A stretch of DNA of 64,000 nt from Terripilifer ovatus (GTDB lineage Bacteria; Pseudomonadota; Alphaproteobacteria; Rhizobiales; Beijerinckiaceae): NCBI GenBank assembly GCA_029222685.1, contig JARHVB010000077.1:1-64000 (forward strand). The letters run 5' to 3'. The translations under genes were made by a program, and so were the position numbers. The notes under the pieces are model-generated. The model worked only from the letters and a program-made list of their open reading frames with translations, was not told where the DNA came from and did not search any database. Of the stretch, positions 19,690 to 28,316 are shown one piece after another; within the stretch, counting starts at the first letter, position 1, and each line of letters starts with the position of its first letter.

Positions 19690-20493
19690 TCAGCCTCCCG
19701 GGTTCGCGGCCGACCCCACGCGCTGCGGCGCGTAGGGCTCGAGCCCGTTCGGCTCGTGCACATTGGTCAGTCGATGGTTGAAAATGCAGGTCGACTCCTG
19801 CCCGTTGCGCAGCGTCCACTGCGGCGACACTTTGTCGACGATGACGTAGGGCCCCTCCGTGCGGAAGTTGATCAGGCTCTCGTTGCGGTCAGCGTCCACG
19901 ATGTAGATCGCCGGGGTCTCGCCCTCGAAGCGAAACCAGGTCTTGGTGCCGTCGTCGAACACCGCCACGGGCTTGTTGGCAGAGGAGCCCTTGTAGCCGT
20001 AATCGCTGTTCGCGTTGGCGATATTGAGATCTTTGAGGTTCGGGTTCGCAGCGCGCTCCCTTGCCTCAGCGAGCAGCTTCGCGCTCGCGTCATCGTCGGG
20101 AAAACGGAAGCGCACGGCATAGATCTGACCGGGCGCCGGCCGCGTGTTGGAGCGCAGCAGGAATGTGTAGATGCGCCTGTCGGTGACGACGTTCAGATTG
20201 GACTGGGCGTTTTTCTCAACCGGCTTGACGAAGATGATGTCGCCCTTGCGGTTCGGCTCCACTTTCCACGCGATCGAGTCGCCCAGCGCCAGAGTTTCGA
20301 TCTTCTCGTCCGGCTGGAGTTCGATCATCGTCGACGTGCCGTAGCTCGCGTCAATCGCTGTGACGTTGTCCTTGTTGTACACGACGTCGCGGACGCGAGG
20401 GTCGAGCCGGCCAGGCCGCGGCGTCGCCTCTGCGAAGGCGGGCGTTGCCATCAGGCACAGGCCGAGGCTGAGGGCGGCGCAATGTCTTCTCAT
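19690..20493 (-). CDS. virB9: VirB9/TrbG-type T4SS core protein
   Basis: 267 residues: signal peptide (about 1-21), then the VirB9 domain with DARVRDVVYNKDN-type strands, TSTMIELQPDEKIETLALGD, and a C-terminal lobe with TWFRFEGETPAIYIVD. With VirB7 and VirB10 it forms the outer-membrane core complex. Its start overlaps the virB8 stop by 4 nt (ATGA). Confidence 0.93.
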   Translation of the reverse strand: MRRHCAALSLGLCLMATPAFAEATPRPGRLDPRVRDVVYNKDNVTAIDASYGTSTMIELQPDEKIETLALGDSIAWKVEPNRKGDIIFVKPVEKNAQSNLNVVTDRRIYTFLLRSNTRPAPGQIYAVRFRFPDDDASAKLLAEARERAANPNLKDLNIANANSDYGYKGSSANKPVAVFDDGTKTWFRFEGETPAIYIVDADRNESLINFRTEGPYVIVDKVSPQWTLRNGQESTCIFNHRLTNVHEPNGLEPYAPQRVGSAANPGG

Positions 20494-21206
20494 TGCTGCG
20501 CACCCACGGTGCCGGGCGAAGGCGCCGTCTCCTGGTCGCGGCGATATTCAAGGACTTGAAAGCCGAGAGGGTTGTCAAACCGCCACTCGTTTCGCATCGG
20601 CGTCGACGTGTAGCGGAAGCGTACCAGCGAAACCCAGTTGCGCGTCACGATGTTGGTCGACGATTTCTCTTCGGTCGAGAAGCGCGCGAGCGCGGTGCGA
20701 TTGTTCGGGAACGTGACTGACTTGATGCTAACGGAGACGACCGTGTTGGAGCCGTAGACTTTCAGCGGGTTTGCAGGGTTGGCCGGCGAATAGACTTCGG
20801 TCAGATCGCGCGAGGCATCGCCTGTCGCAAGAAGCTGAGCCAGATCAAAATTGTCCTTGAGTGCCTTCGGGTCGTAGGTCTCGCGCGCCTTGATGTAGCG
20901 GACGACGTTGAACGTCGTGACCGCTTCATCCTGTGTCAGCGGCCCCTCTGCCATCGGGCGCTTCACCTCGACGAAGCCCGTCGTCTTGTCGACGACGACC
21001 ATGTAGGGCTCGTAGGTCTTCATCGGCACGAGCAATGCCAGCGTGCCGAGCGCTCCGATAGCCACCACGGTCATCACGGCAGCGACGATCCACGCCAGCG
21101 CGCGCGAATTGCGGTTGCGGCGTGCGATGTCGCGCTCCCATGTGACGCCGTCGGCGTAGTAGCGCGGGTCAACCCGCGCCGGCTCCTGAGCAGCCGCTTC
21201 GGTCAT
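20490..21206 (-). CDS. virB8: VirB8 T4SS inner-membrane protein
   Basis: About 238 residues from the ATG at 21206, which overlaps the virB6 stop. One membrane segment lies near residues 39-60 (LAWIVAAVMTVVAIGALGTL). The periplasmic VirB8 fold begins with EPYMVVVDKTTGFVEVKRP and ends with NPLGFQVLEYRRDQE. Assembles as a bridge between inner-membrane and core complexes. Confidence 0.92.
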   Translation of the reverse strand: MTEAAAQEPARVDPRYYADGVTWERDIARRNRNSRALAWIVAAVMTVVAIGALGTLALLVPMKTYEPYMVVVDKTTGFVEVKRPMAEGPLTQDEAVTTFNVVRYIKARETYDPKALKDNFDLAQLLATGDASRDLTEVYSPANPANPLKVYGSNTVVSVSIKSVTFPNNRTALARFSTEEKSSTNIVTRNWVSLVRFRYTSTPMRNEWRFDNPLGFQVLEYRRDQETAPSPGTVGAQQ

Positions 21207-22330
21207 GGCCTGCCTCCGCCCGCCGCGGGCGGGGTGCCAGGATTGCGGAGCTGATCTGCCAGCCGGCGGAATTCGGCCGACTGTGCCCAAGAAGCGCTGC
21301 GGAGACCGACGCGGGCGCGTTGGCGGGAGGCGAGCTCCTCCCGCCGCGACACTGAGGCCGGGTTGAGCGGATTGCGAAAGGCGAGGCGGGCCCGGTTAGC
21401 GGCAACTCCGAGCCGGTAGCCGGTCGCGGTCGCGAAGACGGATCCGGCCCGGGGCGCGGCGATCGGCACGCCGCCGGCGATCGCCGCCGCCATGTTGTTG
21501 ATCTGACTGAGCAGCAAAATGCCGATGATCGCCAACAGCACGACGGGTCCGATCGTCGCCCACGTTGCGGATTTTGAATTTGCGACACCGTTCAGCGTGT
21601 CGACGGTCTGCTGGATGAGCGACACGTAGAAGGCAAGAAAGGCGTAAACGAGGACCTGTACCAGGAAGTATTGCACCAGCGCGCTCATCCAGCCGCTGAA
21701 AAACCGGCTGGTGACGCCGAAGAGCAGGAGGATGATAAACAGCGGCGCGAGCGCGAGCAGCAGCCACATAAACATCTTCGAGAGCACGATCAGAAAGATC
21801 GCGAAGCCGATCAGGATCGCCATCACCACATAAAAGACGGCGGCGAAGATGTAGGGACCCCAGTTGGTGATTCCGGCGTTTTGCAAGAACGCCTCCGTTG
21901 CACTGTTCGTTGTGTCCCACATGTTCTGCAGCGCCGTCTGCACACCATTGACGGAGTTGAGATTCGCGGAGGTGCCGGTGTTGTTGGCGGAGGTGACGGC
22001 GCTCAGCAGCGTGTTACCGATGGCGGCCGGTCCATCGTTGAGGGCGTTGTAGGCGAGCGTCTGGAAGTCGCCCCACTTCGTCGCCAGGGTGTAGATGAGC
22101 ACGGCGCGGAACAGCCGGAAGGCGTGATCGGCGGGACCACCCGTTGCCGTGCCCTGCCAGATGCCGATGCCCCAGAAAATCACGTACAGCGACAGCATCA
22201 GGCCCGCAACGCTGGTTGCGCCGCCCGAAGTGGCAGCACTCGCCAGCGCCTGGTAGGCGGTGGAGACGTAGTTTTGCCCGAGCTGATCGACCGACTGCAG
22301 CAGCGTGGTGATGTTAAACGTGTTCCCCAT
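21203..22330 (-). CDS. virB6: VirB6/TrbL-type polytopic T4SS protein
   Basis: 375 residues with about six membrane segments. The conserved cluster MFMWLLLALAPLFIILLLFG and the following FFSGWMSALVQYFL stretch are typical of VirB6. The C-terminal tail from about residue 300 is charged and Arg-rich. It forms part of the inner-membrane channel. It starts 9 nt after the end of the virB7-like gene. Confidence 0.88.
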   Translation of the reverse strand: MGNTFNITTLLQSVDQLGQNYVSTAYQALASAATSGGATSVAGLMLSLYVIFWGIGIWQGTATGGPADHAFRLFRAVLIYTLATKWGDFQTLAYNALNDGPAAIGNTLLSAVTSANNTGTSANLNSVNGVQTALQNMWDTTNSATEAFLQNAGITNWGPYIFAAVFYVVMAILIGFAIFLIVLSKMFMWLLLALAPLFIILLLFGVTSRFFSGWMSALVQYFLVQVLVYAFLAFYVSLIQQTVDTLNGVANSKSATWATIGPVVLLAIIGILLLSQINNMAAAIAGGVPIAAPRAGSVFATATGYRLGVAANRARLAFRNPLNPASVSRREELASRQRARVGLRSASWAQSAEFRRLADQLRNPGTPPAAGGGRP

Positions 22331-22338
22331 CGCCCCTC

Positions 22339-22530
22339 TCAGATCGGCCGCATCGGCCCGCAGCGGTCGAGGCTCTCAAACGCTTCGGGTTGCGTGGGCG
22401 CCGGCATGTCGGAATAAGCCAGCGGCGTGCCGCCCTCGTCCGGCGCGCAGGGCGCCTTCAGCGGCTTGTAAGCGCACCCTGAGAGCGCCACGGCGACAAG
22501 CACCAGAAATGCGAATGCGACCGTTCTCAA
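22339..22530 (-). CDS. virB7: Small VirB7-like lipoprotein
   Basis: 63 residues. A hydrophobic signal ends in the lipobox LSGC (Cys19), followed by a short Pro-rich tail with two more Cys. Position between the virB5 region and virB6 and the size match VirB7, the outer-membrane lipoprotein that stabilises VirB9. Assigned by context and lipobox; sequence alone is too short for certainty. The start overlaps the preceding stop. Confidence 0.65.
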   Translation of the reverse strand: MRTVAFAFLVLVAVALSGCAYKPLKAPCAPDEGGTPLAYSDMPAPTQPEAFESLDRCGPMRPI

Positions 22531-22712
22531 TGTCCGGCCGCCTTCCGCTGCGTGAATGTCATGGCCCGTGACGCGGCTTTCGCCGCCTCGTTCTGGTCAG
22601 CGGGCGCCCCGGACTCGGCCGACGGCGTCGGGCCGCGCGAAACCACGAGGCGCCCTATCGCGAGAGCGGCAACGGCGACGGCGATGATCAGCATCAAATT
22701 GTGCTTCGACAC
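22527..22712 (-). CDS. Small membrane protein with VirB5-like C-terminal tail
   Basis: 61 residues from a GTG at 22712, preceded by AGGGAGGGC at proper spacing; an earlier GTG at 22736 overlaps the virB5 stop. One membrane segment (about 5-22, LMLIIAVAVAALAIGRLVV) and a short tail ending SRAMTFTQRKAAGH. The adjacent VirB5 ends ARAMKFTQQ, so the two share a C-terminal motif. Role unknown; small proteins at this place are sometimes entry-exclusion factors, but no such family is recognised. Confidence 0.6.
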   Translation of the reverse strand: MSKHNLMLIIAVAVAALAIGRLVVSRGPTPSAESGAPADQNEAAKAASRAMTFTQRKAAGH

Positions 22713-22732
22713 GCTTTGCCCTCCCTTTCGGC

Positions 22733-23452
22733 TCACTGCTGCGTGAATTTCATGGCGCGCGCCGCCGACGACTCTGCAGCGATCCGGTCCAGGTTGGCCT
22801 GATTGGCCGCGGCTGCCGCGTTGTTGACGACGCCGTTAAGCTCGTTGATCGTCTGCCCCGTCTGAATCTGTACCTGCGTGTTCTGGTCGACGCTGCCTTT
22901 CAGGTCCTGTGCCTTTCCGATCTGCTGCCCTCCCTGCGTGAACGCCGAAGACCTCTGCTGCACGGCGCCCTGTGTGGAATTGATGAGCCCCGACAGTGTC
23001 GCCGCGACGTTGACGGAGTTCTTGTAGGCGGTGTCTGTGGGATGGCTTTGGCCGTTGACGAGCCCGGTGATCGTCTGCACGAGCTGCAGGCCGTTGATGA
23101 GCGTGGAGACGATGTTCTGCGACGCCGAACCCATTCCAGCGAAGGATAGCGCGCCACCCGAGATCACCGAGCCAAGCGATGGCGCCTGCGCCATCGAGAA
23201 GCCGCCGCCGAGCGCCATTTGCGCAAGGGTGCCTTGCGCCTGCGACGACCTGTCCCCAGTCACCGCCTGCAACGTCTTTTGGGTGAACTGCAGGATCTGC
23301 TTGTCCGCTGTCAGGATCTGCTGCGTGCTCGTGGCGATCTGTTGCGCCTTCGCAAGGTTGGCGTTATCGAGGACCGGGACCTGAGCGGCGGCTGGCGCCA
23401 CGCCGGTGGCGATCAGCGCGGCCAAAACGAGGAGTGCGAATTTCAGGCGCAT
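22733..23452 (-). CDS. virB5: VirB5-like minor pilin / T4SS periplasmic protein
   Basis: 239 residues from 23452, which has GGGAGGTC 5 nt upstream. Signal peptide (about 1-24). The helical middle is rich in Gln/Asn (KAQQIATSTQQILTADKQIL), typical of VirB5/TrbJ-like proteins, with no Cys. VirB5 sits at the pilus tip or base. It ends ARAMKFTQQ, a tail shared with the next small protein. Confidence 0.75.
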   Translation of the reverse strand: MRLKFALLVLAALIATGVAPAAAQVPVLDNANLAKAQQIATSTQQILTADKQILQFTQKTLQAVTGDRSSQAQGTLAQMALGGGFSMAQAPSLGSVISGGALSFAGMGSASQNIVSTLINGLQLVQTITGLVNGQSHPTDTAYKNSVNVAATLSGLINSTQGAVQQRSSAFTQGGQQIGKAQDLKGSVDQNTQVQIQTGQTINELNGVVNNAAAAANQANLDRIAAESSAARAMKFTQQ

Positions 23453-23462
23453 GAAGACCTCC

Positions 23463-24353
23463 CTAGCGGCTATTTGAAGAGATTGCGGCGAGCCCCGCCG
23501 CCACATCGTCGGCAGTGAGGGCATTCAGGCTTCCGGCGGCATTCGCCGCACTCTGTGCCGGGGAAAGGTGGAAAACGACGTTGCCGTCGCTGTCGAGATA
23601 GCGCGCAACGATGCACGCGGGATCGACCGGTGAGCCGGCTGGCGTCGTCGAGCAGGTCGATGGCGCATGGCAGGGGCTGGCCGCGGTGCCTGCCCCGAAC
23701 ATACCAACCGGACAGCCCGCGCCCTGTCGGGGCGTCGCGCCGGCCGTCGCCGTGGCGCGCATGCCGAGCGCGGCGCGGCTCGTGTCGCTGGCCAGCGCGA
23801 GGTTGAGAGCGTTCAGGGCCGTGACCCAAAGGTTGGTCGAGCCGATCGCGCTGTTCCACGCCAGGTTATTCTCGAGCCGCGCGGCGCTGTTCATGTCGAT
23901 CGCCGCCATCACGGTCGTGGCCGTCCCCACCTGCTGGCCTGCCGTTTTGAACCCCGTCTGCGCGGCGCTCAGGGTCTGGCGCGACGCATCAAGCCCGGCG
24001 ACGACATCGCCGCTCGATTCGAAAAGCGTCTGATTGTTCAGAGCGGCGCCTTGCGCCGCTGGATCTGGGGTCGCCGGCTGCTCGGGCGCGTAGGACTGGA
24101 TCGCTTTGCTGCCTGCGCCGCTCTGCGGCTGAGCGGTCGGGTCGGTGACGCTCGCTTTCTTGCCGGTCGTCACTGCGCATTTGACACCGCTATTGGCATC
24201 CTGGCGCTGTGTCGTTACAGGCACAAGTGTCACGGTCGTGCTGGCCGTCTGCGAGCGCTGCGTCAGTTGCGCTGCATCGTTCACCGGAACGTCAGCGAGT
24301 ACCGGGGCGGTCATCCCAATGAGTGCCACTGCAGCGGCGATTGCGCATCTCAT
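23463..24353 (-). CDS. Secreted hypothetical protein of the virB operon
   Basis: 296 residues from the ATG at 24353, overlapping the virB4 stop. Signal peptide (about 1-20), an Ala/Gln/Ser-rich helical region (about 85-200) and a Cys-containing end with four Cys (GCPVGMFG, SPCHAPSTCS, DPACIVARYLD). No family recognised. Position between virB4 and virB5 suggests a periplasmic accessory of the secretion channel. Low-complexity composition resembles VirB5-like proteins, but similarity is not evident. Confidence 0.6.
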   Translation of the reverse strand: MRCAIAAAVALIGMTAPVLADVPVNDAAQLTQRSQTASTTVTLVPVTTQRQDANSGVKCAVTTGKKASVTDPTAQPQSGAGSKAIQSYAPEQPATPDPAAQGAALNNQTLFESSGDVVAGLDASRQTLSAAQTGFKTAGQQVGTATTVMAAIDMNSAARLENNLAWNSAIGSTNLWVTALNALNLALASDTSRAALGMRATATAGATPRQGAGCPVGMFGAGTAASPCHAPSTCSTTPAGSPVDPACIVARYLDSDGNVVFHLSPAQSAANAAGSLNALTADDVAAGLAAISSNSR

Positions 24354-26761
24354 CCCCCGGCCCTCCCCATGAAGATTGGTAGCCATGCCGCCGGGTCGTC
24401 GCCGACGCGCGCCCGCAGCGCATCGAGTTCGGCGACTGTCTCCGTGCGACCAGACAGTACCTTGATCAGGTCCGGCATCGTGGCGAGGTTGAGCTTCGCC
24501 ACGACACTGTCGCGCCCGTGCTTAATCAGGAAGGAGCGGCTCTCAGGTGCCGTGCCTCTGATCCACGCGACTTCGCGGCCGGACAGCCGGAAAGCCTCCT
24601 TGTAGCTCTCGTCGTCCGCCTTCGGGTTCGGGAAAAAGATGTTGGTGCTGGTCTGCTCGATCAGCGTATTCGACGCCTTCGAGCGCACGATATCGGCCGC
24701 CGACTGCGTGCCGAATCCGACGATGCCGTTCTGCTTGCGGATCGTCTTGAGTTTGTCGCGGATGAAGAATGCGAATACCTCGTCATCAAGGAGCCGCCAC
24801 CCTTCGTCGAGGAAGATCATCACAGGGTCGCCTGTCAGCAATTCGTCCGTCCGGTGAAAAATGTACATAAGGGCTGCGGTACGGATGACCGGGTCATCGA
24901 GCACGCGGGTCATATCGAAGCCGAATACGCTGGACATCGAGAACCTGTCCGCGTCATTGTTGAACAGCCAGCCGCGCTGGTCGGGGCGCATCCAGCTCTC
25001 AAGGCGGGCGAGGAGATCGCCCTCGCCGGCCCGGATGCGGCCGCGCAGCAGCGTCGAGAAAGCCTTCAGCGTACGGCCTGCCGGACCCGCCGCGAGCGCC
25101 GCCGCTATGGCGTTGCGGATCACCTGTTCTTCCGAGGCGCTGAGCTCGGCTCCGTTACCGGGCCGCAACATGAAGGCGAAGAGCTGGTAGAGGAATTCGC
25201 GGTTCGCCGCCGAGTCCGGGAGCGAGAGCGGGTTGAAGCCGGTCTGCTCTCCGGGCACGAGTGTCTCGTATTGGCCCCCGAGCGCGCGGATGAAAATCTC
25301 GGCGCCACGGTCCTTGTCGACGAACAGTAGCTTGGGCCTTGGCTGGATGCGCTGTGTCTGGGCGGCGATGAATGACAAAAAGACGGTCTTGCCGGACCCG
25401 GTCGGGCCGACGACAGTGAAGTTGCCGATGTCGCGGACGTGATGATTGTAATAGTAGGCTGTCTGCGACGTTGTCTCGAACACAGAAATCGCCGGTCCCC
25501 AATGATTGCCGGCCGGCCGGCCGCTCGGGTAATTGTGCAGCGAGGTGAATCCCGCAAAATTCTTTGACGAAATGATGCCTTTGCGGGCGATGTAGGCGAA
25601 ATTGCCCGGCAGTTGCGCCCAGAACGCAGGCTCGCAGTTGAGATCCTCGCGCGTCCAGATCACGGAGCGATCGGTCAGCGCTGCGCCTACGGCCGTGACG
25701 GCCGCGCCGACCTCTGCAAGGTCGCGTCCGAGGCACATTACGGTCATATGGTGCTCTCCGTAGATCGCTTCCGACCCGAGCAACTCGTCGCGGGCGTCGT
25801 CGAGGTGCTCCGCGACAATCGAACCCGCCTCATCGGACATATCGACCTGGCGCGACACGCGGTCGATCTGCTTGGCCGCCTCCGGGCGGTCGACGATCGC
25901 GAAACTCTGCGTCGCGATGTACTCGTGCGGGACGCGCAGCAGGTTGTCGAATGAGCCAGGTCCCGTCTGCGCCGGATACTCGCGGATCGACACCATCGCG
26001 CCGAAGCGCGTGTCGTCCGGACCGGCGCCGCGCACCTCGATGGCGTTGCGTCCGAAGAAGATTCGCTTCATCGACAGCGCGTCGGCGAGGTTCATGCGCG
26101 GCAGATGCATCTGACGAGGAAAGCCGCCGTTGAGCAGCAGCGTGAGGAACTCGAGCGGCTCGGAGAACCAGGCACCGTCGCGACGCACCACGCCGAGCTG
26201 CCGTGCGCCATAGCCGGCGAGGTTCTCGCGCACGGCGGTGGCCGCGTCGCGCAGCTCCGCCAACGCGGTCTGCATGGCGACCGATTCCCCGGCTTCGTCC
26301 CTGCGACCGAGAAGGCGCGTCAGCATCGCATCGAACGTGCCGGCTTGGCCCTGCAGCGGCCGGCGTATGATGGTCAAGTAGATGTCGTTGACGAACATAC
26401 GGCGATTGGAGAGCGCGGCGTCATATCGCTCGTCCAGCTCCCGGCAAAGCGCATTGTCGAAGGTCGACTCGATCCGAGGCTGGACCTCACGCCGGACGAT
26501 GTGGGAGACGAGCGCGAATCTTGAGTTGGCGAGCGTGCGAACCACGTCGTTGCGACCGAGAAGGCGCGCATTGACTTCGCTCATGTCGGATGTCTCGAAG
26601 GAATACCCGTCGAGCTTGAGGGTAGTAAGGACGAGACCGTCGCGCGTCTTTATAATGTGGTCGTCGATGTGACGGGTGTATGGGACGTGGGAAGCAACGG
26701 GGCGCTCGCGGCGCGACACGGCACCGAATGTCAGTTCGTCGAGTAAGGCGCGCGTCACCAT
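24350..26761 (-). CDS. virB4: VirB4/TrbE-type T4SS ATPase
   Basis: 803 residues, full length for the family. Walker A GPTGSGKT lies near residue 450, Walker B MIFLDEGWR near 645, followed by FGTQSAADIVRS and the conserved end FLIKHGRDSVVAKLNL. The N-terminal half is the CagE/VirB4 domain. It powers pilus biogenesis and substrate transfer at the inner membrane. It begins 10 nt after virB3. Confidence 0.95.
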   Translation of the reverse strand: MVTRALLDELTFGAVSRRERPVASHVPYTRHIDDHIIKTRDGLVLTTLKLDGYSFETSDMSEVNARLLGRNDVVRTLANSRFALVSHIVRREVQPRIESTFDNALCRELDERYDAALSNRRMFVNDIYLTIIRRPLQGQAGTFDAMLTRLLGRRDEAGESVAMQTALAELRDAATAVRENLAGYGARQLGVVRRDGAWFSEPLEFLTLLLNGGFPRQMHLPRMNLADALSMKRIFFGRNAIEVRGAGPDDTRFGAMVSIREYPAQTGPGSFDNLLRVPHEYIATQSFAIVDRPEAAKQIDRVSRQVDMSDEAGSIVAEHLDDARDELLGSEAIYGEHHMTVMCLGRDLAEVGAAVTAVGAALTDRSVIWTREDLNCEPAFWAQLPGNFAYIARKGIISSKNFAGFTSLHNYPSGRPAGNHWGPAISVFETTSQTAYYYNHHVRDIGNFTVVGPTGSGKTVFLSFIAAQTQRIQPRPKLLFVDKDRGAEIFIRALGGQYETLVPGEQTGFNPLSLPDSAANREFLYQLFAFMLRPGNGAELSASEEQVIRNAIAAALAAGPAGRTLKAFSTLLRGRIRAGEGDLLARLESWMRPDQRGWLFNNDADRFSMSSVFGFDMTRVLDDPVIRTAALMYIFHRTDELLTGDPVMIFLDEGWRLLDDEVFAFFIRDKLKTIRKQNGIVGFGTQSAADIVRSKASNTLIEQTSTNIFFPNPKADDESYKEAFRLSGREVAWIRGTAPESRSFLIKHGRDSVVAKLNLATMPDLIKVLSGRTETVAELDALRARVGDDPAAWLPIFMGRAGG

Positions 26762-26771
26762 CTCAGATCCC

Positions 26772-27068
26772 TCACGCCGAATAGCTGTCTGCTGCCCAGA
26801 AGGCGCGCGAGCGCGGCGGGCATTTTGTCGATTTCACGAACAGGATCTCGAAAATGCGATCGTCGCGGAGCGTCATCACATAGCCGAACAGGTGGAGTGG
26901 GATCGCGATAAGCAGCATGAAGAGGTTATGCGTCACCAGGAAACAGACGCTCGAGACCACGCCGTTGAACATGAAATACATGTACGGCACGCCCATCAGT
27001 GTCGGCGCGCGTGTGAGCGCCTTGACGAGCGGGGTGATGAGTGGATCCTCGAGCTCTTCTCCTGTCAT
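26772..27068 (-). CDS. virB3: VirB3 T4SS protein
   Basis: 98 residues. N-terminal DPLITPLVKALTRAPTLMGVP is a clear VirB3 signature. Two membrane segments (about 28-50 and 52-70), then the family end DDRIFEILFVKSTKCPPRSR. The start overlaps the virB2 stop by 4 nt. VirB3 associates with VirB4 at the inner membrane. Confidence 0.93.
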   Translation of the reverse strand: MTGEELEDPLITPLVKALTRAPTLMGVPYMYFMFNGVVSSVCFLVTHNLFMLLIAIPLHLFGYVMTLRDDRIFEILFVKSTKCPPRSRAFWAADSYSA

Positions 27069-27370
27069 TGGCCGACCGCTGATTGGAAGAACTGCACGAT
27101 CTGGGCGGAGCCGAACACGAGCACGATGCCGAAGATGACACTGCCGGCGATGCCCCAGGTCAGCCGCCCAGACCAGGCGAAGAATCCGCAGGCGATCACG
27201 GCGAGGGTTGCGAGCGCTGTCGCAATCGGACCGGTGAGCGCGGACACCAGTTGCGTCAGCGTTGACTGGACCGGCTGCAACGTGCCGCCGCTCGACTGCG
27301 CCGCGGCCTCAAAAGCACTCAGAGCGAGAAACACTCCAGTGAGTGGCGTTCGTGAGAGCAATGTTTTCAT
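27065..27370 (-). CDS. virB2: VirB2-type major pilin
   Basis: 101 residues from ATG 27370 (an upstream in-frame start at 27388 overlaps virB1). Signal peptide ending near AFEAAAQ, then two hydrophobic segments typical of VirB2 (GPIATALATLAVIACGFFAW and WGIAGSVIFGIVLVFGSAQI). It would form the conjugative pilus. The gene order virB1-virB2-virB3-virB4 is canonical. Confidence 0.9.
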   Translation of the reverse strand: MKTLLSRTPLTGVFLALSAFEAAAQSSGGTLQPVQSTLTQLVSALTGPIATALATLAVIACGFFAWSGRLTWGIAGSVIFGIVLVFGSAQIVQFFQSAVGQ

Positions 27371-27384
27371 TCGGTTCTCCGTTC

Positions 27385-28137
27385 TCAATCGACGTGCATG
27401 ACAAAGCCGTCATTCCAACGTGCGCGGTCCTTGAAAGCTGGCTTCTGTGTTTTGGGCGGCGCGGTGGCCTCGTGCGGCTCGATCAAGTCAGGCGCTTCAG
27501 GCGTCCGGGACGCAGATCGAAGCGGGCCGCGTGTCGCGGCGGGGCCTGGGGCCGGCCATGCGTAAAAGTCGTTGAGGACTTGCGCGACGAAGCGCACCGT
27601 TTCGGGATAAGGGGGGACGCCTTGGCTTTGCTCGACGGCGCCCTCGCCGGCGTTGTAGGCGGCTAGGATGAAGAGCGGATTGCGGTATTTCTCGTGCAGC
27701 GCGCGAAGGAAGCGGATGCCGCCGCGGATGTTTCCGATGGGATCGCAGAGGTTGACCTTGAAGCGCTGCGCCGTCTCTGGCTCGAGTTGCATCAGTCCGA
27801 AGGCGCCCTTGTCCGAGAGGGCTACAGAGTTGAACTGACTCTCGGCCTTCGCGACGGAGTGTACGAAGTCTGGATAGAAGGCCTCTTCCGTCGCGATACG
27901 TGTGACGAGTGCGCGGGCCTCCTCCGGGATCATCGCCACGGCGTCGGGGCAAGGCGAGGCGACCTGGGACACCTGGGCAGCGCCGATCCGTTCGACCGAA
28001 ACGGGCGCCGCGACGATCGGCAGCACGTGTTCTGAGCCCTCGACGGTAGCCATCGTCTGCGGCCTAGCGTCTTGCGCCGCAGCGCCCGCACAACTCGCCA
28101 GGACGACGAACCCGAACGCTGCAACGCGAATCGTCAT
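27385..28137 (-). CDS. virB1: VirB1-type lytic transglycosylase
   Basis: 250 residues from ATG 28137, with GGAGATGGGG upstream. Signal peptide, then the SLT domain with catalytic Glu in VAKAESQFNSVALSDKGAFG, then LMQLEPETAQRF and NPLFILAAYNAGEGAV. Pro-rich C-terminal tail. It opens peptidoglycan for the secretion channel. First gene of the leftward virB operon; a promoter is visible 30-60 nt upstream. Confidence 0.92.
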   Translation of the reverse strand: MTIRVAAFGFVVLASCAGAAAQDARPQTMATVEGSEHVLPIVAAPVSVERIGAAQVSQVASPCPDAVAMIPEEARALVTRIATEEAFYPDFVHSVAKAESQFNSVALSDKGAFGLMQLEPETAQRFKVNLCDPIGNIRGGIRFLRALHEKYRNPLFILAAYNAGEGAVEQSQGVPPYPETVRFVAQVLNDFYAWPAPGPAATRGPLRSASRTPEAPDLIEPHEATAPPKTQKPAFKDRARWNDGFVMHVD

Positions 28138-28163
28138 GCTACCCCATCTCCATTTTCCAATAG

Positions 28164-28194
28164 ACAATATATTGAATGTTGGTATTCTTGGCAA
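28164..28194 (-). promoter_or_regulatory. Promoter of the virB operon overlapped by a repeated motif
   Basis: On the minus strand -35 TTGCCA (28189-28194) and -10 TATATT (28166-28171) are 17 nt apart, 29 nt upstream of the virB1 ATG. The plus-strand block 28164-28185 recurs at 30442-30463 with 19 of 22 identical positions (core ACAATATATT, then ATGTTGG). As it spans the -10 box and spacer it is a candidate operator. The regulator is unknown. Confidence 0.5.
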
Positions 28195-28316
28195 CTGAAA
28201 TTGGACTAGAAGCTCACAGGCTGGCTGCGGAGTATGGATCATGGGTTGTGTGGAACACTTGCTAGCGGTGGTGACCGCGAACCAGCGATTCTACTTCTCT
28301 CTACAGAGTTATTAGC

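Noticed and set aside
18337..20559. 740-codon open frame on the plus strand
   Set aside because: It is antisense to virB10 and virB9, whose domains are unmistakable; its translation is Arg/His/Gly-rich without any motif, a GC-driven shadow.
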